Shown: positions 22,213-34,508 of the stretch, piece after piece
Position numbering within the stretch: position 1 is the stretch's first letter
How the letters are laid out: each line of letters begins with the position of its first letter
NCBI GenBank assembly: GCA_963556145.1
Contig: OY744461.1
Coordinates: 1,860,001-1,924,000, forward strand
Source of the DNA: Hygrocybe punicea
Taxonomy: Eukaryota > Basidiomycota > Agaricomycetes > Agaricales > Hygrophoraceae
DNA: 64,000 nt
Reading direction: 5' to 3'
Position numbers and translations under genes: made by a program
Notes under the pieces: generated by a model
The model's input: only the letters and a program-made list of their open reading frames with translations
Told to the model about the DNA's origin: nothing
Database searches by the model: none

Positions 22213-23865
22213 TGTTACATTTTTCAACTCCGCAACTCCGATTCCGACTCCACTACCCACGATGACGATTCCACTTTACCATACCTTCCTTTTTCGTTCC
22301 CCTTTACCTTTTGTCTTCTTTTGGACATTGTTGTTTATTCTTGTCCTTGTCCTCTTTTCTTCCTTTCTTCTTCTAGAACAATCCAGACCGACCATGGACA
22401 CATCCCCACGTTACCTTGCTGTACCCGAATAGTCTCCTTGCCGACGGACATCATCGCTATTGTCTTTTCCCTCGCCCTGACATATTGTTGACTTCATCCC
22501 ACGACAAACCGATTCACAATGGCTGTACTCCCAACACAGCTCATTACCGTAATTGTTATTGGCAGCATTGCCATCACCTTCCTGATCGGTTTCTACCTTG
22601 TTATGATCTCTCTTTGGCATTGGCATCGAAACCCTTCCACCATTGATACTTCTGACTTCCACCTCAACAATATCTCGACACGTAATTGACAATTGCCATT
22701 CCCGGATATATGGTTTCCACTTTCGTATTCTGTGCCTACCATTATCCTCCCTGACGATCCGACGACATTCCTCACCTGCACGCATGCCCTGGACAATCCT
22801 CGATCACAGGACATTTCACTGTTCTCTCTAATCCGACCATTGCCGAAGCACATTCTTTTGGACTTCGACCACAGACCATACGACTTCCCAAACAGTGAAC
22901 CAACCCCTATCGTATATTGTTCGCACGACACCGCTTCAATGCAGTACCCGACGACTTGTTCCCACAGCTTGTCACCTGTGCCCATGACTCGAAACTTGGA
23001 CCCACATTCATTTACCCTTTTCCATCTATAACCTTGATATCTCCCACACTCGTTTACAACAATACCCTTTCTTGGATGAATACCGACATCAGGTGGACTG
23101 CATTGTTCCACAGACAGGACAAGACATCGCTCCTCGATATGTCATCAACACAGACATCGTCATCTGGTACAGCTTGTGCTGTTCACATGTCTGACCTTGA
23201 CTAGCCCACCGTCCTAGTTGGTTTTCCTTCCACATATTCCTTTGTTTTCTTTCATGCCGACCTTGCCACTACATCCACACCACCTCAAGACACTCTCATC
23301 ACCAACCCCACACTGGACGATACCCATCTTCGACCCGACCGTGCAACGCACTTGCCAGACTGCACACTTGCCTGTTACAGCAAGTGTAGACCCCGAATAG
23401 GCAATTCTGCACATCACATGATCCGATGACAAATCATCCGAGTCATCCGGACCCCCTCTATTCCTCAATGACACCCGGGCCTCCAGTTGGATCGCGAGAA
23501 CATCGACATGAGGACGCCTCATGTACGCCTCATGGTGAACACATGGTAGAGTTGGACATGTTATGGCTTCATGGTTGTATTTCTATTTACCTCCCCTCAA
23601 GACCAGCCACTATATATACTGTTCTTGTTGTTGGTTCGGACTTTTTCTTCTTTTCCTTTCTTTACGTTTAGTCTGGTTCTTGGGGCAGACTCATCTTGTT
23701 TTGGGTAACCCCCACGGCTCGCAATGACACTAGACCTTGACCCCCCCTGTTAGCAGTGTTGTCTTAGCTGTAAGCAACAATGAAAGCTGCTGTTCTCCCC
23801 TCTGGAAGCCGATCCCCTGTTAAGTTGATTGTTGCCGGAGCCCGCTGCAGAAGCGATCCGTAACA
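22213..23865 (+). repeat. right LTR, 1653 bp
   Basis: Same length as, and apparently identical to, 17517-19169. Followed by the GAACC target duplication. Confidence 0.9.
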
Positions 23866-24150
23866 GAACCTGAACCTAAGGTTCAGTTCAAGGTTCAGTG
23901 TATTGACTGAACTGAACCTTAGGTTCAGTTCAAGGTTCGGATTTTTTTGGCCTGAACTGGACCGAACTGAACCTGTCCATCACTAGTCTCCATATCAACA
24001 GATACATGATTTTTCAGTTATTTTATCACCAGTAGTACTTGAGTTAAAATTGATTCATTGAAAATATTTTACTTGGCTATCACTATATAAGGCAAAGGGT
24101 GTGTGGGAAGTTTGGTGCAACCCAGGTGTCAAATAGAACACACCACCCAC

Positions 24151-24744
24151 ATAACTATGTTTGATTTATTTCTTGATAAATATGCATCAGAGCACTACAA
24201 CTTGTATGTAGAGATTATTTTTCTGCATGGAATGGCTGAACTAAAATAAGAATTTGACATATAAATAATTTGAAATACCCAAATTACTCCAAAATCACTG
24301 TTTGAATTTTTATGAGTCATTTAGTCCAGACTCATGTTTAGTTATATGCTAGAAAAGTAGCATGTAATGTTCTTTGTAGTTTTGTATAGATATGAACCAA
24401 GATTAATCCTGTGAATTATGTGTAGTCCAATAACACGATATTGATTAACTCAAGATATTTATAATTCTTGAACCCAGATTTGAAATGGTAAATTTTCTTT
24501 GCAAAACCATCAAGAACATTACATGCTACTTTTCTAGCATATAACTAAACATGAATCTGGACTAAATGACTCATAAAAATTCAAACAGTGATTTTGGAGT
24601 AATTTAGGTATTTCAAATTATTTATACGTCAAATTCTTATTTTAGTTCAGCCATTCCATGCAGAAAAATAACCTCCACAAGTTTTACATACAAGTTGTAG
24701 TGCTCTGATGCATATTTATCAAGAAATAAATCAAACATAGTTAT
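24151..24744. mobile_element. foldback element in the right arm of the outer element
   Basis: Arms 24151-24373 and 24512-24744 are near-perfect reverse complements (for example ATAACTATGTTTGATTTATT against AATAAATCAAACATAGTTAT) around a 138-bp loop. AT-rich and non-coding. It interrupts sequence that is continuous in the left copy near 15,040. Confidence 0.8.
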
Positions 24745-24795
24745 GCATACTTTTATGAAAATCACGTGATGTGCCAACACTTTTGCAAACAGCAA

Positions 24796-25105
24796 TGACA
24801 GAAATCTTTTATAGATAGCTTGTGCACTGTATAACCTCCATCAGGCTGTCAATCTACGTCCAACTTCATTCTCTCACCACAATTTGTGGTCAACAAGTCT
24901 GCAACTCAGGCTGTATGACTCCTGGTAGCCCTAAATTTTCAAGGTGAGCTAAAAGCTGTTGCTGTTATAAAAGACGGGAGAACCTCAGAGCAAAATGCAG
25001 GAGGTTTCAAAAGCTGTCAAGATGTTCCAACGGCCAGAGATGGGCTCCTCAGTGATTTGGAAGCATTTGGATCAGATGCTCATCTACCAATCTGCACGTA
25101 AACGT
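24796..25105. other. transposon remnant, no gene
   Basis: Contains a GTGGTCAACAAGTCTG segment like that at 6890 and a short decayed frame. Nothing functional supported. Confidence 0.4.
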
Positions 25106-26777
25106 TCAAGCTTCAGGTCCATTCCACGACTGTTCGAAATCCCCAGCCGTCCCAAACGCCCACCTCCGTCCACCGTCTCCGTCAAGTCGACTAAACCTCA
25201 ATCTCGTTTCCCTCACCTCGTCCAGCCTTTTCACATCATCATTCACCAAGAAAACACTGTCAAGCCGTGGGTTCCTCGTGCTCGCGACCAATAACGAGAA
25301 TGACCGATTTCCGCTCCCGCCGTTCGACCGCACCGCACCCACACCGATCGCCACCGCGACCAGAGTCGCGCCAATGCAAGCGCCGTACCCGGCCCATAGC
25401 GTCCTGGGATCGTACGCGTAGATGTTGGCCGTTGCTCGCACGGAAGCGATCGTCGACGTGTTCCACAAAGCGGCCGACATGAGGCTAATGGTGACGTTGT
25501 GCAACAGCTCTTCCATAAATTCTGGGACAGTCTGTGGGAAGACGAGGGTGGCACCGTTGTCGGAGGACGAGGCGGACAGATTGCCGTAGGAGGGGAGAGC
25601 GCTGTAAAGCACGAGGGTACCAATGGGGTCGATGCCAGTTTGGCCTGAGAAGCTGACGCTACCAGCGACAGCGATCGCTACCGAATCCTTAATTGCCGCT
25701 AACAATGCATACCCTTACACACAGAACGAGTCAACTCCAGTGCACGCAGGACATTAACCACCTCACCTTCAGGATTCCCTGCCCCATTGCCAGAAGGGGG
25801 TCCCCAATCACTCAATGGGTTCTGCGTGCCAAATGTAGACTGCAACGTTACACTCTGAAGGTTCACGCGCTGAATGCCGCTGTTAAACTCCACGGAAATG
25901 TTATACGTCGAATTGTACGAGATGCAATCCGAGAAGGACTGCGTGGGGCCATCCAAGTCACTCAGCCACTGCATCGATAGTATGTCGGACGTATTTCCTG
26001 ATTGGGAAGAGGCTTGCCAGCGAAGGGTGGCGGTCCCGGTCTGGTTGGAAAAAGCAGCACTGCAGTTGAAAGATGGGCCAAAAAAAGATAGGTTGTAAGC
26101 GCAGTCGGGCCCGCAAGGACTCGGCCAAGCTGCAATCTGCCCCGCCGTCAATGTTCGGGCTGCAACCGTCAACATATAAGATGACGGAGCAGAATAAGCC
26201 CCTAGTGAATTTGTTTCCAGAGATCAAATGACGATGTTAGACCACAAGGAGTTTACACACGGAGAGGATTATAGAAGGCCAATGAATCAAGTTGATTCGC
26301 TTCTGGATTGAGATTGACAGTGGGTACGGCAACAGTTCTCTCGGAAACGCTTGACGAGCTTTCGATTCTGAGCGCTCCCGGAACGGCGATCACAGCAAGC
26401 GGAAGACACCATGCAAGCGCTGCTAAGAATGTGGCAGTCTTAGCCCTGACCAGCATCTCCAAATTGAAAAACGCAGCAGGGTCGTTGGGCACGCTGAACA
26501 GAGCCTCGAACGTGCCGACCTTGATCATCTTCCGACTAGCGGTGAACCAAAGCCGCTGATCGAATGCCTTTGCAATGCACATGCTGAAAAAGGTCTTGGA
26601 GAGGAACACCACCGCGGTGGCGACGAAGGCGACCAGCTGCTGGGAGTGTACCTGGTGGCCAGCTATCGTCCAGCTGTTGGAACCTACGAGTTTGCCGTCG
26701 AGGCGCTGATAGAGCAAGTGGTGGCCAATCACAACAAGAAGACCAGCAAGAATGCATGAGACCACTCGTATGTACAT
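25106..26777 (-). CDS. membrane protein of unknown function with Cys-containing ectodomain
   Basis: Exons 26777-26261, 26201-25767 and 25698-25106, with introns 26202-26260 (GTGTGT...TAG) and 25699-25766 (GTGAGG...TAG); 514 codons before the stop. It begins with a hydrophobic span (SCILAGLLVVIGHHLLY), has two more spans around residues 60-80 and 110-130, then an extracellular-type domain with N-glycosylation sites and the pair FNCSAAF / DCISYNS, then a last span (WAGYGACIGATLVAVAIGVG) and a cytoplasmic tail. The Y-D-P-x-T-L-W-x-x-Y-G motif before the last span marks a large agaricomycete family of unknown role, often auto-labelled misleadingly as a deformylase. The frame is open upstream to about 26942 without an ATG, so a 5' exon may be missing; 26777 is the first in-frame ATG. 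Confidence 0.7.
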
Positions 26778-26942
26778 GTTCAATGGGCTCTGCCTGCCGG
26801 GCAGGCCAGGAGGAAGTGCAACATCATTTCTGGGCAATGTAATTTTCCTGACTCCTTGATAGTGATCAGGGCGAGTTGTTTTCAGAGACGGATGGGGGGC
26901 ATATACCGGTGAAGAGAGCTCGGCCGTATCGTGGTTGAGTTA

Positions 26943-27583
26943 GATCTAATGCAATTTTTATTTGTTCAAGATGGATTTTTAATAATAACTCTGATGAACA
27001 ACACACTGGTGTAATGCCTCGGATTTCGCATTAATCTCGCCTGGAGATAAAATATCCTCAACAAGTGTCTCAGGGACACGAAGCTGCCTGGACGCAAAGA
27101 AATCAAATCAAAATCGTTCTAGGGACCAAGGATGTGCTGGTCAAAACCTTGCTTCCGCTTCACCAGTATCAAGCGACAATGGTTCAACCTGGTATTCTTG
27201 CAAAAGAGGCTGAGGGTCCAATCCGGCAGCATACGACATCGTGCGCGGTAAAGAGGATCAGCAAATGGCCAGGTCAGAAGGGGTTGGGTTGACCAGGCCA
27301 GTGCCAATAGAAAGGTGTGTGAACAGCCTCCCGAATTCTATCACGATCCCACGTGTACCGTGACGGCAACCCGCACTATAGCCATAGGCCCATAGCCTAC
27401 TAGATCAAAGGACAAAGAGACATTATTTAAACAATTCTGACCCAAGACTTAGTCCACTACTGACGGCAGTACTCCGTCCACTGCGAACTTGACTATATCA
27501 TCCGGACATTTAGAGTAGAAAATTTTCAAACTCCGGCGGACCTGCTTTATTTTTGTTATTTCAGGTTAACCAGAACAATATTA
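26943..27583. other. intergenic, no gene seen
   Basis: Spacer between the divergent membrane-protein gene and NUP96. A 75-codon frame at 27065-27292 has no support as a gene. Confidence 0.4.
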
Positions 27584-30508
27584 ATGGCTCGGTTTAGTGC
27601 GCATACCAGCGACGACAGCGACACGGAGGACGACAGCCATTCCGATGTCGAACAGGAGGTTCAATCTAGCTCTTCTCCCGAACCAGTGGTCGAGGAGGAA
27701 GACGACACCGATGAGGAATCATCAGAATCGAGCTCTTCTGACATGGTGCACGAAATTCGCACCTCACCAGCGCCTTCGAGGACACCGCCTTCTGCCAGAG
27801 CCCGCACAGATCCCACCGTCATTCCGTGGGCGCAGCATATCGGTGTCGATCCACAAAAGATGCATGTCATGCAAACATCATTGTTCCGCATCCCAGAAGA
27901 AGTCGCAGCTTTGAAGGCGTTGGATCAGCCACAGCGTTCACGGCTAGTGGTACCTCAGTCTCTGAATCGAAAACATAGCAGGGACTCTGATGGTGATGGC
28001 ATTCGTTTTGAGTCGCGGGAGGTGTGTCGTTCGGTTCGCGTACTCGGTTATGGATATTCTTAAAGCAATACATATTGTTTTTAGCGAGCATCATTTGCAC
28101 ATGACATTGATCCCCTTCCTTACCGGCCATCTCGAAAGTATGCGCGCGTGGAGAGTTCTGCATCTGCCGTCAGTGGCAATGAAGGCGCAATGGTTGATTC
28201 TGGGTTGGCATTAGGGCGCTCATTCCGAGCAGCTTGGGGCCCGATGGGCGTTCTGGTCCACCTTGGTGAACTCTGCGGTCCATCAAGCACGACGTAAGTC
28301 GTATTTACGACTGCCAATCGTGCACATTTGTTAATCCCCATTTCTTAGTCACGCTTCGGCAAATTCCTCCATAGTCACGATCACCAGGGTACCCGTTTTC
28401 TCAGCATCAGACGACACTGTGGCCGACCGAACCTCTACATTGCTCCAACATCACCTGAGCAACTCTCCTATCGAGCCTGATGAAGTTGGGATACCTTTCG
28501 CCAACCCATCCAGTGAACTACGATTTTCCTCCTTCGTCTCGCTCTTTTCACAGTCGGATCGCTGCTATGACGCATCTTTATTCCGTCTAGGTCATGCACT
28601 CTTTGACAACCTCGATCTGCACCTGGGTGATTCGATAACAATAGACATTCGCAATCGCATTGTTCCTTTGCGCCGAAAAGCCGCCCTTTCTGCATGGCTC
28701 GAGGAAGCTGTGATGCCAGCAGTCGAGGCCGATCTAAAAGAACATCCGGAGGCAGGGTCAGCAGCCCTCGCATACACCCTCCTGACTGGTAATCAAGTGG
28801 AGAAAGCATGTGAGACAGCAATGGATGGCGGTAACGTGAAGCTTGCAACATTGATCTCGCAGGGTGCGGGTGATCCCGATTTCCAGGAGGATCTACAAGA
28901 ACAGCTGCAGATATGGCGAGACCAGCGCATTGACGCTCACATTGACACCAGCATCCGAAAAATTTACACTCTGCTGGCTGGGGTCGTTGACGTGGTGGAA
29001 GGCTCCAAGGGTACCGGGATTGAACGTTGTTCCGACATCGATCTTGTCAAGGGATTAGACTGGAAGCGCACTTTTGGCTTACACCTCTGGTTCTCTGAAC
29101 CACAAGATGCACCCATCGCTCAAGTTTTCCAGTCTTATTGTCGGCTATGGAGAGAATCACCCAATCGCACGACACCACCTCACCCTTCATACAAAGAATA
29201 TCCATTACTTACCGCGATCCCATCACGTTGGCGACTACCCTCTACTATACCCCCTCCAGACGCGTTGTTCTCCCTTATCAAACTCCACGCTGACCCCGCC
29301 TGCTCTCTATCAGAAATCCTTGCCCCATTCTCCTTTGGACCATCGCCAATCGACTATTCTCTCCCGTGGCATCTGTACATCCTCCTTTCGCGGTGTATGC
29401 GTGTTCGCGATTTCGCAGACCGCGGAGACCCTGGGGTTGATGCGGACATGGAAAGGGGCGAGGATGAAGAAATACACATTGAAGGACATAGTCCTAGCGC
29501 TGATATTCTGGCGAGTAGCTATGCCTTCCAACTTGAACAAATCGGTATGATTCAGGAGGCGGCTTTTGTCTTATTGCACATCGAAGGGTCCGTAGGGTGC
29601 GTTTGTTTTCATGTACATTGCGTCATATCAGTCGTAACTGGTTATTTAGGAGGGAAAAGGCTATTAGAGATCTGCTTTCCCGCTCTGCTAGCAGCTTGGA
29701 CGAGTGGATGACGTCTGGGCTGGTTGGGAGCTTGAAAATTCCCGTCCCATGGATCAACGAGGCAAAGGTAACAGAATGTCATCCACGTATCTTCATGTTG
29801 TGATAACACACAAATTCCCAGGCTATCCATGCTCTCGATAATGGGGATGTTTGGGAAGCATACGAGCTCTACGTGGAGGCGGGGCTCTTCAATTCCGCGC
29901 ACGAACTGGCAGTTCTCGAACTAGCACCGGATGCTGTCATAAGACAAGACCTGAATTTGCTGAAGAATCTCTTCGTTAGGATTGCCGGTCACGCAGTAGA
30001 TGGGTGGCACGTCCGCGGCAAGGCATGAAAATTTTATGTCACCCATCTTACGCAAAAACGTCTTGACGTGATGACACTCTCTGCCAGGCTTTCCTGGACT
30101 ACGTTCATATCATGACACGCCTTCCCGAACTGCGGGATCAAGATGCGGAACCTGACGCTCCGGAGGCGTTGGAGCTCGTTCGGCACATACCGAAGCTCAT
30201 CGGGATTTTACCCGATGTTCTACGAGACCGTTCAGATGCGAGACATAACGTAGCACTCGCTGTGATGATTTCCGGTCTGATGCTCCGCCTTGACAAGGTG
30301 CAGCCCCTCGCCTTGGTACGTGTTACTTCATATACACCCAGGGGGGTTGGGTGGGTTCATTGTACTTACCAATACTCCCGATTTTCAAAAAACGAAAAAA
30401 AAGCCTCAATCACAGATTCAGGTTGGCGTGGTGGACGAAGCCACGAAAATGCGCCATTTACATTCGACGGCGTACCAAAAGTTTATACAGGCCATCGAGG
30501 TCGCATGA
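27584..30508 (+). CDS. NUP96: nucleoporin Nup96 (Nup145C-type), nuclear pore scaffold
   Basis: Seven exons: 27584-28021, 28085-28293, 28349-29587, 29650-29767, 29822-30022, 30088-30315, 30416-30508. The protein starts with an acidic Asp/Glu/Ser-rich stretch, then LGRSFRAAWGP (the hallmark before the Nup96 domain), then the helical solenoid with LLTGNQVEKACETAM, DWKRTFGLHLWF, and YAFQLEQIGMIQEAAFVLL followed by REKAIRDLL. Nup96 is part of the Y-shaped Nup107-160/Nup84 complex that scaffolds the nuclear pore. Here it is encoded on its own; no Nup98 repeats or autoproteolytic HF-S site precede it. The intron 30023-30087 has a GC donor (AAG|GCATGA). The donor at 29588 (GTCCGT) is weak but keeps frame and conserved residues. 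Confidence in the family is high; the start is the first ATG after a stop-rich region. Confidence 0.9.
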
Positions 30509-30897
30509 TACCATGATGGAGCACGAGACTGTCTTTATACATGGGTAAGATTGGCTCGGGACATGTACTAATATATATATAATGTTTGGAATAGAGTCTC
30601 GCTAGGCGTTGGTTCTGACAAATGCCCCGAGGGCTGCTTAGTTGTCGACTTTATTACTAATAGTTGACAGGAACGTTAGCTCGAGCACTGCGTCAAATAA
30701 GGTTTGATGCGGTTTGGTCAAATTTCTATTTGGAGAGTCTGCGGATGGCTGTGCCTTTCGTAAAAGAAATTTTTTGGGTGTTACTACACTACTACTTATA
30801 AGCAGTGTATACAATTGATTACGGGTGGGAAGAATCAATGGGGCCAGCCATTTATTATTATTCATTGCTTAGATAAGGCTATCCGAGTCCCGATCAG
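30509..30897. other. convergent intergenic space, nothing seen
   Basis: Lies between the 3' ends of NUP96 and the DUF6593 gene. Confidence 0.4.
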
Positions 30898-31619
30898 TCA
30901 GTCGATGTTGGTACCACATTGCAGCAGTACCGTCGCCGTCAAGCAAGCTTCCAGTAAGCCTAGTTGTATCACCTGTGCAGCGACTTCGAGCATGATGCCG
31001 TTCTTGGCCTTTGTAATTCGAGCTATCAGTTCCGGAGCCGGTGAGCTGCTGGCGTATAACTGTAATTGATGGGATGAGTCAATGCCTGAGTTGCAGGCGA
31101 ATGGGGGCGGCGAGGGATGGGTTTTGTACTCACGCAGATAGAGTCAGTGCAAGGCGTCCAAGTGCACCGGGCACCGCGGACGTCCATCATCCGAGATCTG
31201 GCGAAGAGGTATGGGCCGAAAGAAAAAGTTATAATTACACGATAATTTACACACCGTTTATCTGGAGATAGCCCTAGCCATTGGTTGACGGCTCGCTTTG
31301 AACATAGTCCCTGTACCTCGACAGCGGGGTGGGCTTGCCATTCGATAATGGCCACGTTTCTGCCTTGGTTGTTCGTCAAGAAAGTATATCCAGGCGCAGA
31401 CGCGTCCGTGGAGACGCGAAAGTATGGGTGAGAGTCGGGACCCAGAACAGCACAGTTAAGAATGGTAGGATTGAAGAAAGTGAATTGGAATGTAATAAAC
31501 GAAGAGACTGATGGAAATGGAGCTGGCAGAGCTCCGAATATTGATATTGGTGTTTGTGAATTGTTGGCGTCGTTTCCGCCGTATAACCAGCCTTGGGCGT
31601 ACGGGTTACTGGTGTGCAT
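30898..31619 (-). CDS. DUF6593 family protein
   Basis: Exons 31619-31255, 31197-31134 and 31059-30898, introns 31198-31254 and 31060-31133; 196 residues, a normal length. Family signature in order: IFGALPAPFPS, FTFFNPTILNCAVLGPD, PYFRVSTD, AIIEWQAHPAVEVQG, LGLSPDKR, CTWTPCTDS, ARITKAKNG, IMLEVAAQ and LLEACLTATVLLQCG. This beta-rich domain is expanded in agaricomycetes; its function is unknown. No signal peptide or membrane span, so cytosolic or nuclear. The start ATG at 31619 sits just before the first family motif. Confidence 0.85.
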
Positions 31620-33141
31620 GTTGGCCGGTGAGTCGATTTGATTCCGTTGGATACTTACGATGGTTTCTCGACGCGGCACGCATTCCGTATATATAGGTAG
31701 ACTGTAACCATAGGATACATCGGCGATGCATTTTAGCGAGTAGGAGGAACTCAGAGCTGCACCGGGACGAAAAGCAACGGAACGGAAAGTTTGGAAACCT
31801 CCGGGACGACAAAGGCTAACAAAGAATGGCGTTCTCGGCATGTGAACACGCCTGTAGAGAGCGCATCGGCGGTGCAAAGCCCAGCGCTGAGATATTCCTA
31901 GAGTCAGCATTGAATTCTGTTCACCTTTCGGTAGCGAACTCGCGGCAATGCACAGATTAGAACGCACTAGGATGGGCCATGCCGAGAAGTACCTAATAAT
32001 TCAATGAATAGATGGAGATCTCGGGAAAGACTAGCGGTGGCGGACTGGGCGAATGCACAGCGAAATTTGCAAGAGCCTACGACGATGCAATGTTCGAGAA
32101 GGCGGTGTTAACCACGTAATGTCTGCACGCCGCTATCGTTCCTGAAGGCGGATTCGGCTATCTAATCTGTTTGAGGTCCATTGGGCGGCATTCAGCTGAG
32201 GGTAGCAACCTCAAGCTAATGACTGTGTGAGGACCTTTTCGAGACTCATCCGTTCCGAGGTTCAGGGTCAGCAATTTTCATCACGTACAATAATTGTAAG
32301 CGCTTACATGGTATTGAATATGTTCCAGTTGACTCCAGATCCGAGTTCTTGACTTTCTTTGGTAAAAAGCAACGACCGACCATTACTTACAGTGAGTTTC
32401 ACAACATTGCGGAGACATGTTGTTTCGGTTTGGCAACCCTGTGATTGTGGCGTTCAAATTTTACAGGGCTTTCCGATCATGCTTCGCGGCTCAGCGCTCA
32501 GTACTTAGTAGTACTCAGTGATTAATATCGATTAATAATAACCCAGTGGTTCAGAGTTTCTTACAGCACTGGCCCGGGCATTCTTCCATGAATAAGTCGT
32601 CTAGTTATTTTATTGAGATTTGTAGTCGTCATCACGTGACCGTTGTTTGTGAGCTTCATTAACTCCATTTTTTTCAAAGTTTTTTCAATCATGACAAAAG
32701 TACCCGATTTTCGAGGACTGTCCATATTTCCATTCGACCATTTGAATCCGCGGGTTCGTCTCTGCACCGACTTCCGTTGTTGTGCAAACTTATAGTTGAT
32801 AAGTTAGTTGATGTCCGAGTCGGGATCCGGTAATGTCCGCTGTCTGGACTCTGTTGCCATGCGGGTTGGAAATCTACAGAATATTGCAATCCTGCCGCCG
32901 CTTGTCGTTGTAATATTAATGAATCCATGCCATTGCGCAAGTCCTTCAGTCATGTGTCACATTGAAACAAAAAGACTGGGGAAACAAAGTCGATTGAATC
33001 TGAATTGTGTTCACAAAAATGACAATGAACGGAGACTACTGCACAATGGGCCACATGTAAGAAAGGGAAATTGTACACTTGCACCAAATCTACCAAGCCA
33101 CTCTGCTTGTAGTCGGGAATTTGCAAGGTCTTTGAATACGC
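31620..33141. other. intergenic, no gene seen
   Basis: About 1.5 kb. Scattered short frames, none with conserved motifs or consistent splice sites. Some AT-rich stretches near 32,530-32,690. Confidence 0.4.
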
Positions 33142-33842
<701 letters not shown>

Positions 33843-34508
33843 TATAAAGTTAAACGAGATCTAAAGTCGTTGGAAAGGGACGGAACAGGTGACAGATAAA
33901 CGGTATCGCCAGAGATCGTGAGGGATTGAGGGAGTCGAACAGAAACGCCGAAAACGCGATTGTGGGTCGATAAGGATATAAGTAGGCAGTGGTGAGCAGG
34001 AGGGAACGGAAAGGTAAAATACTCTGGTACTTACGATGTAGGATGCTGGTGATGCGGGCGCTGGTGATGATGGTAAGGGAGAAGGGTGCAGTTAAGCGCT
34101 TGTTTGCACGTTGGTAAGCTATTTGGCTGCTGAGTCAGCAGCACAGCGCTCGAGTCAAATTCGGTCATGGGAAACTTAAAGTATCTCATATTATTAGTGG
34201 AATTTCAAGGGCATTCATATTCACATTATGGCAAGACAAAAATCAAAATCAATATGCATTACTGATCAGCAATTTGAAAACATTTTGCCATAGAATAGCA
34301 ACACTAATCACAGCTAAGATACTGTACCAATTTGGTCAATTCTCCAGTGGGTGTGCATGCTGGTGAATTGGCCAATTCACCACAAGTGGTGGTGATGTGT
34401 GACATCAAGCAAATTTCACCAGTGAAGATGATAACTCAAGATAAGCATATTTACCAAGTCTGAACCTGTCTGTACATTCACTTCTAACTTTCAAATTCCT
34501 TGGGTGGC
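33843..34508. other. UBC4 upstream region then AT-rich spacer
   Basis: No coding signal. 34,180-34,500 has repeat-like phrases (CCAATTTGGTCAATTC, GTGAATTGGCCAATTC) and leads into the solo LTR. Confidence 0.4.

Larger units (their letters stand above)
17517..23865 (+). mobile_element. 6.3 kb LTR retrotransposon with identical 1653-bp LTRs, no pol
   Basis: The LTRs 17517-19169 and 22213-23865 begin TGTTACA and end CGTAACA. Every stretch I compared is identical at a constant offset of 4696, so insertion is very recent. The target duplication GAACC is perfect (17512-17516 and 23866-23870). The 3.0 kb interior has no Gag, protease, reverse transcriptase or integrase; it holds two overlapping plus-strand ORFs of unknown type. 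CCGGGGGTAT just before the right LTR resembles fungal polypurine tracts and supports a plus orientation. No TGG-type primer site follows the left LTR. A related solo LTR lies at 34509-36159. Confidence 0.9.
16869..23985. mobile_element. small hAT-like element split by an LTR retrotransposon
   Basis: The ends are TAGTGGG (16869) and, on the other strand, TAGTGATG (23985), matching the T/CAGTG form of hAT termini. The 8-bp target duplication GTCTCCAT is perfect (16861-16868 and 23986-23993). Between lie dense GGTTCAG / CTGAACC subterminal repeats (16880-17060, 17460-17516, 23866-23970). Without the retrotransposon it is only about 760 bp and codes for nothing, so it is a MITE depending on a hAT transposase elsewhere. 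Confidence 0.8.
14978..24795. mobile_element. outer inverted-repeat element hosting nested insertions
   Basis: The left segment 14978-15150 (TTGCTGTTTGCAAAAGTG, GGCACATCACGTG, ACTTCCCACACACCC, GCCTTATATAGTG) reappears as reverse complement on the right, at about 24010-24150 and 24745-24795. The right copy is interrupted by a foldback element. This is best read as one element with terminal inverted repeats of roughly 200 bp whose interior has collected further transposons. No target duplication is obvious outside. Alternatively it is two copies of one repeat lying in opposite orientation. Confidence 0.55.

Noticed and set aside
25106..26777. Peptide deformylase label for this family
   Set aside because: That name is common for homologues in automated annotation, but the protein is a multi-span membrane protein with no deformylase motif.
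28468..28851. 127-codon minus ORF
   Set aside because: Shadow of the NUP96 coding exon.
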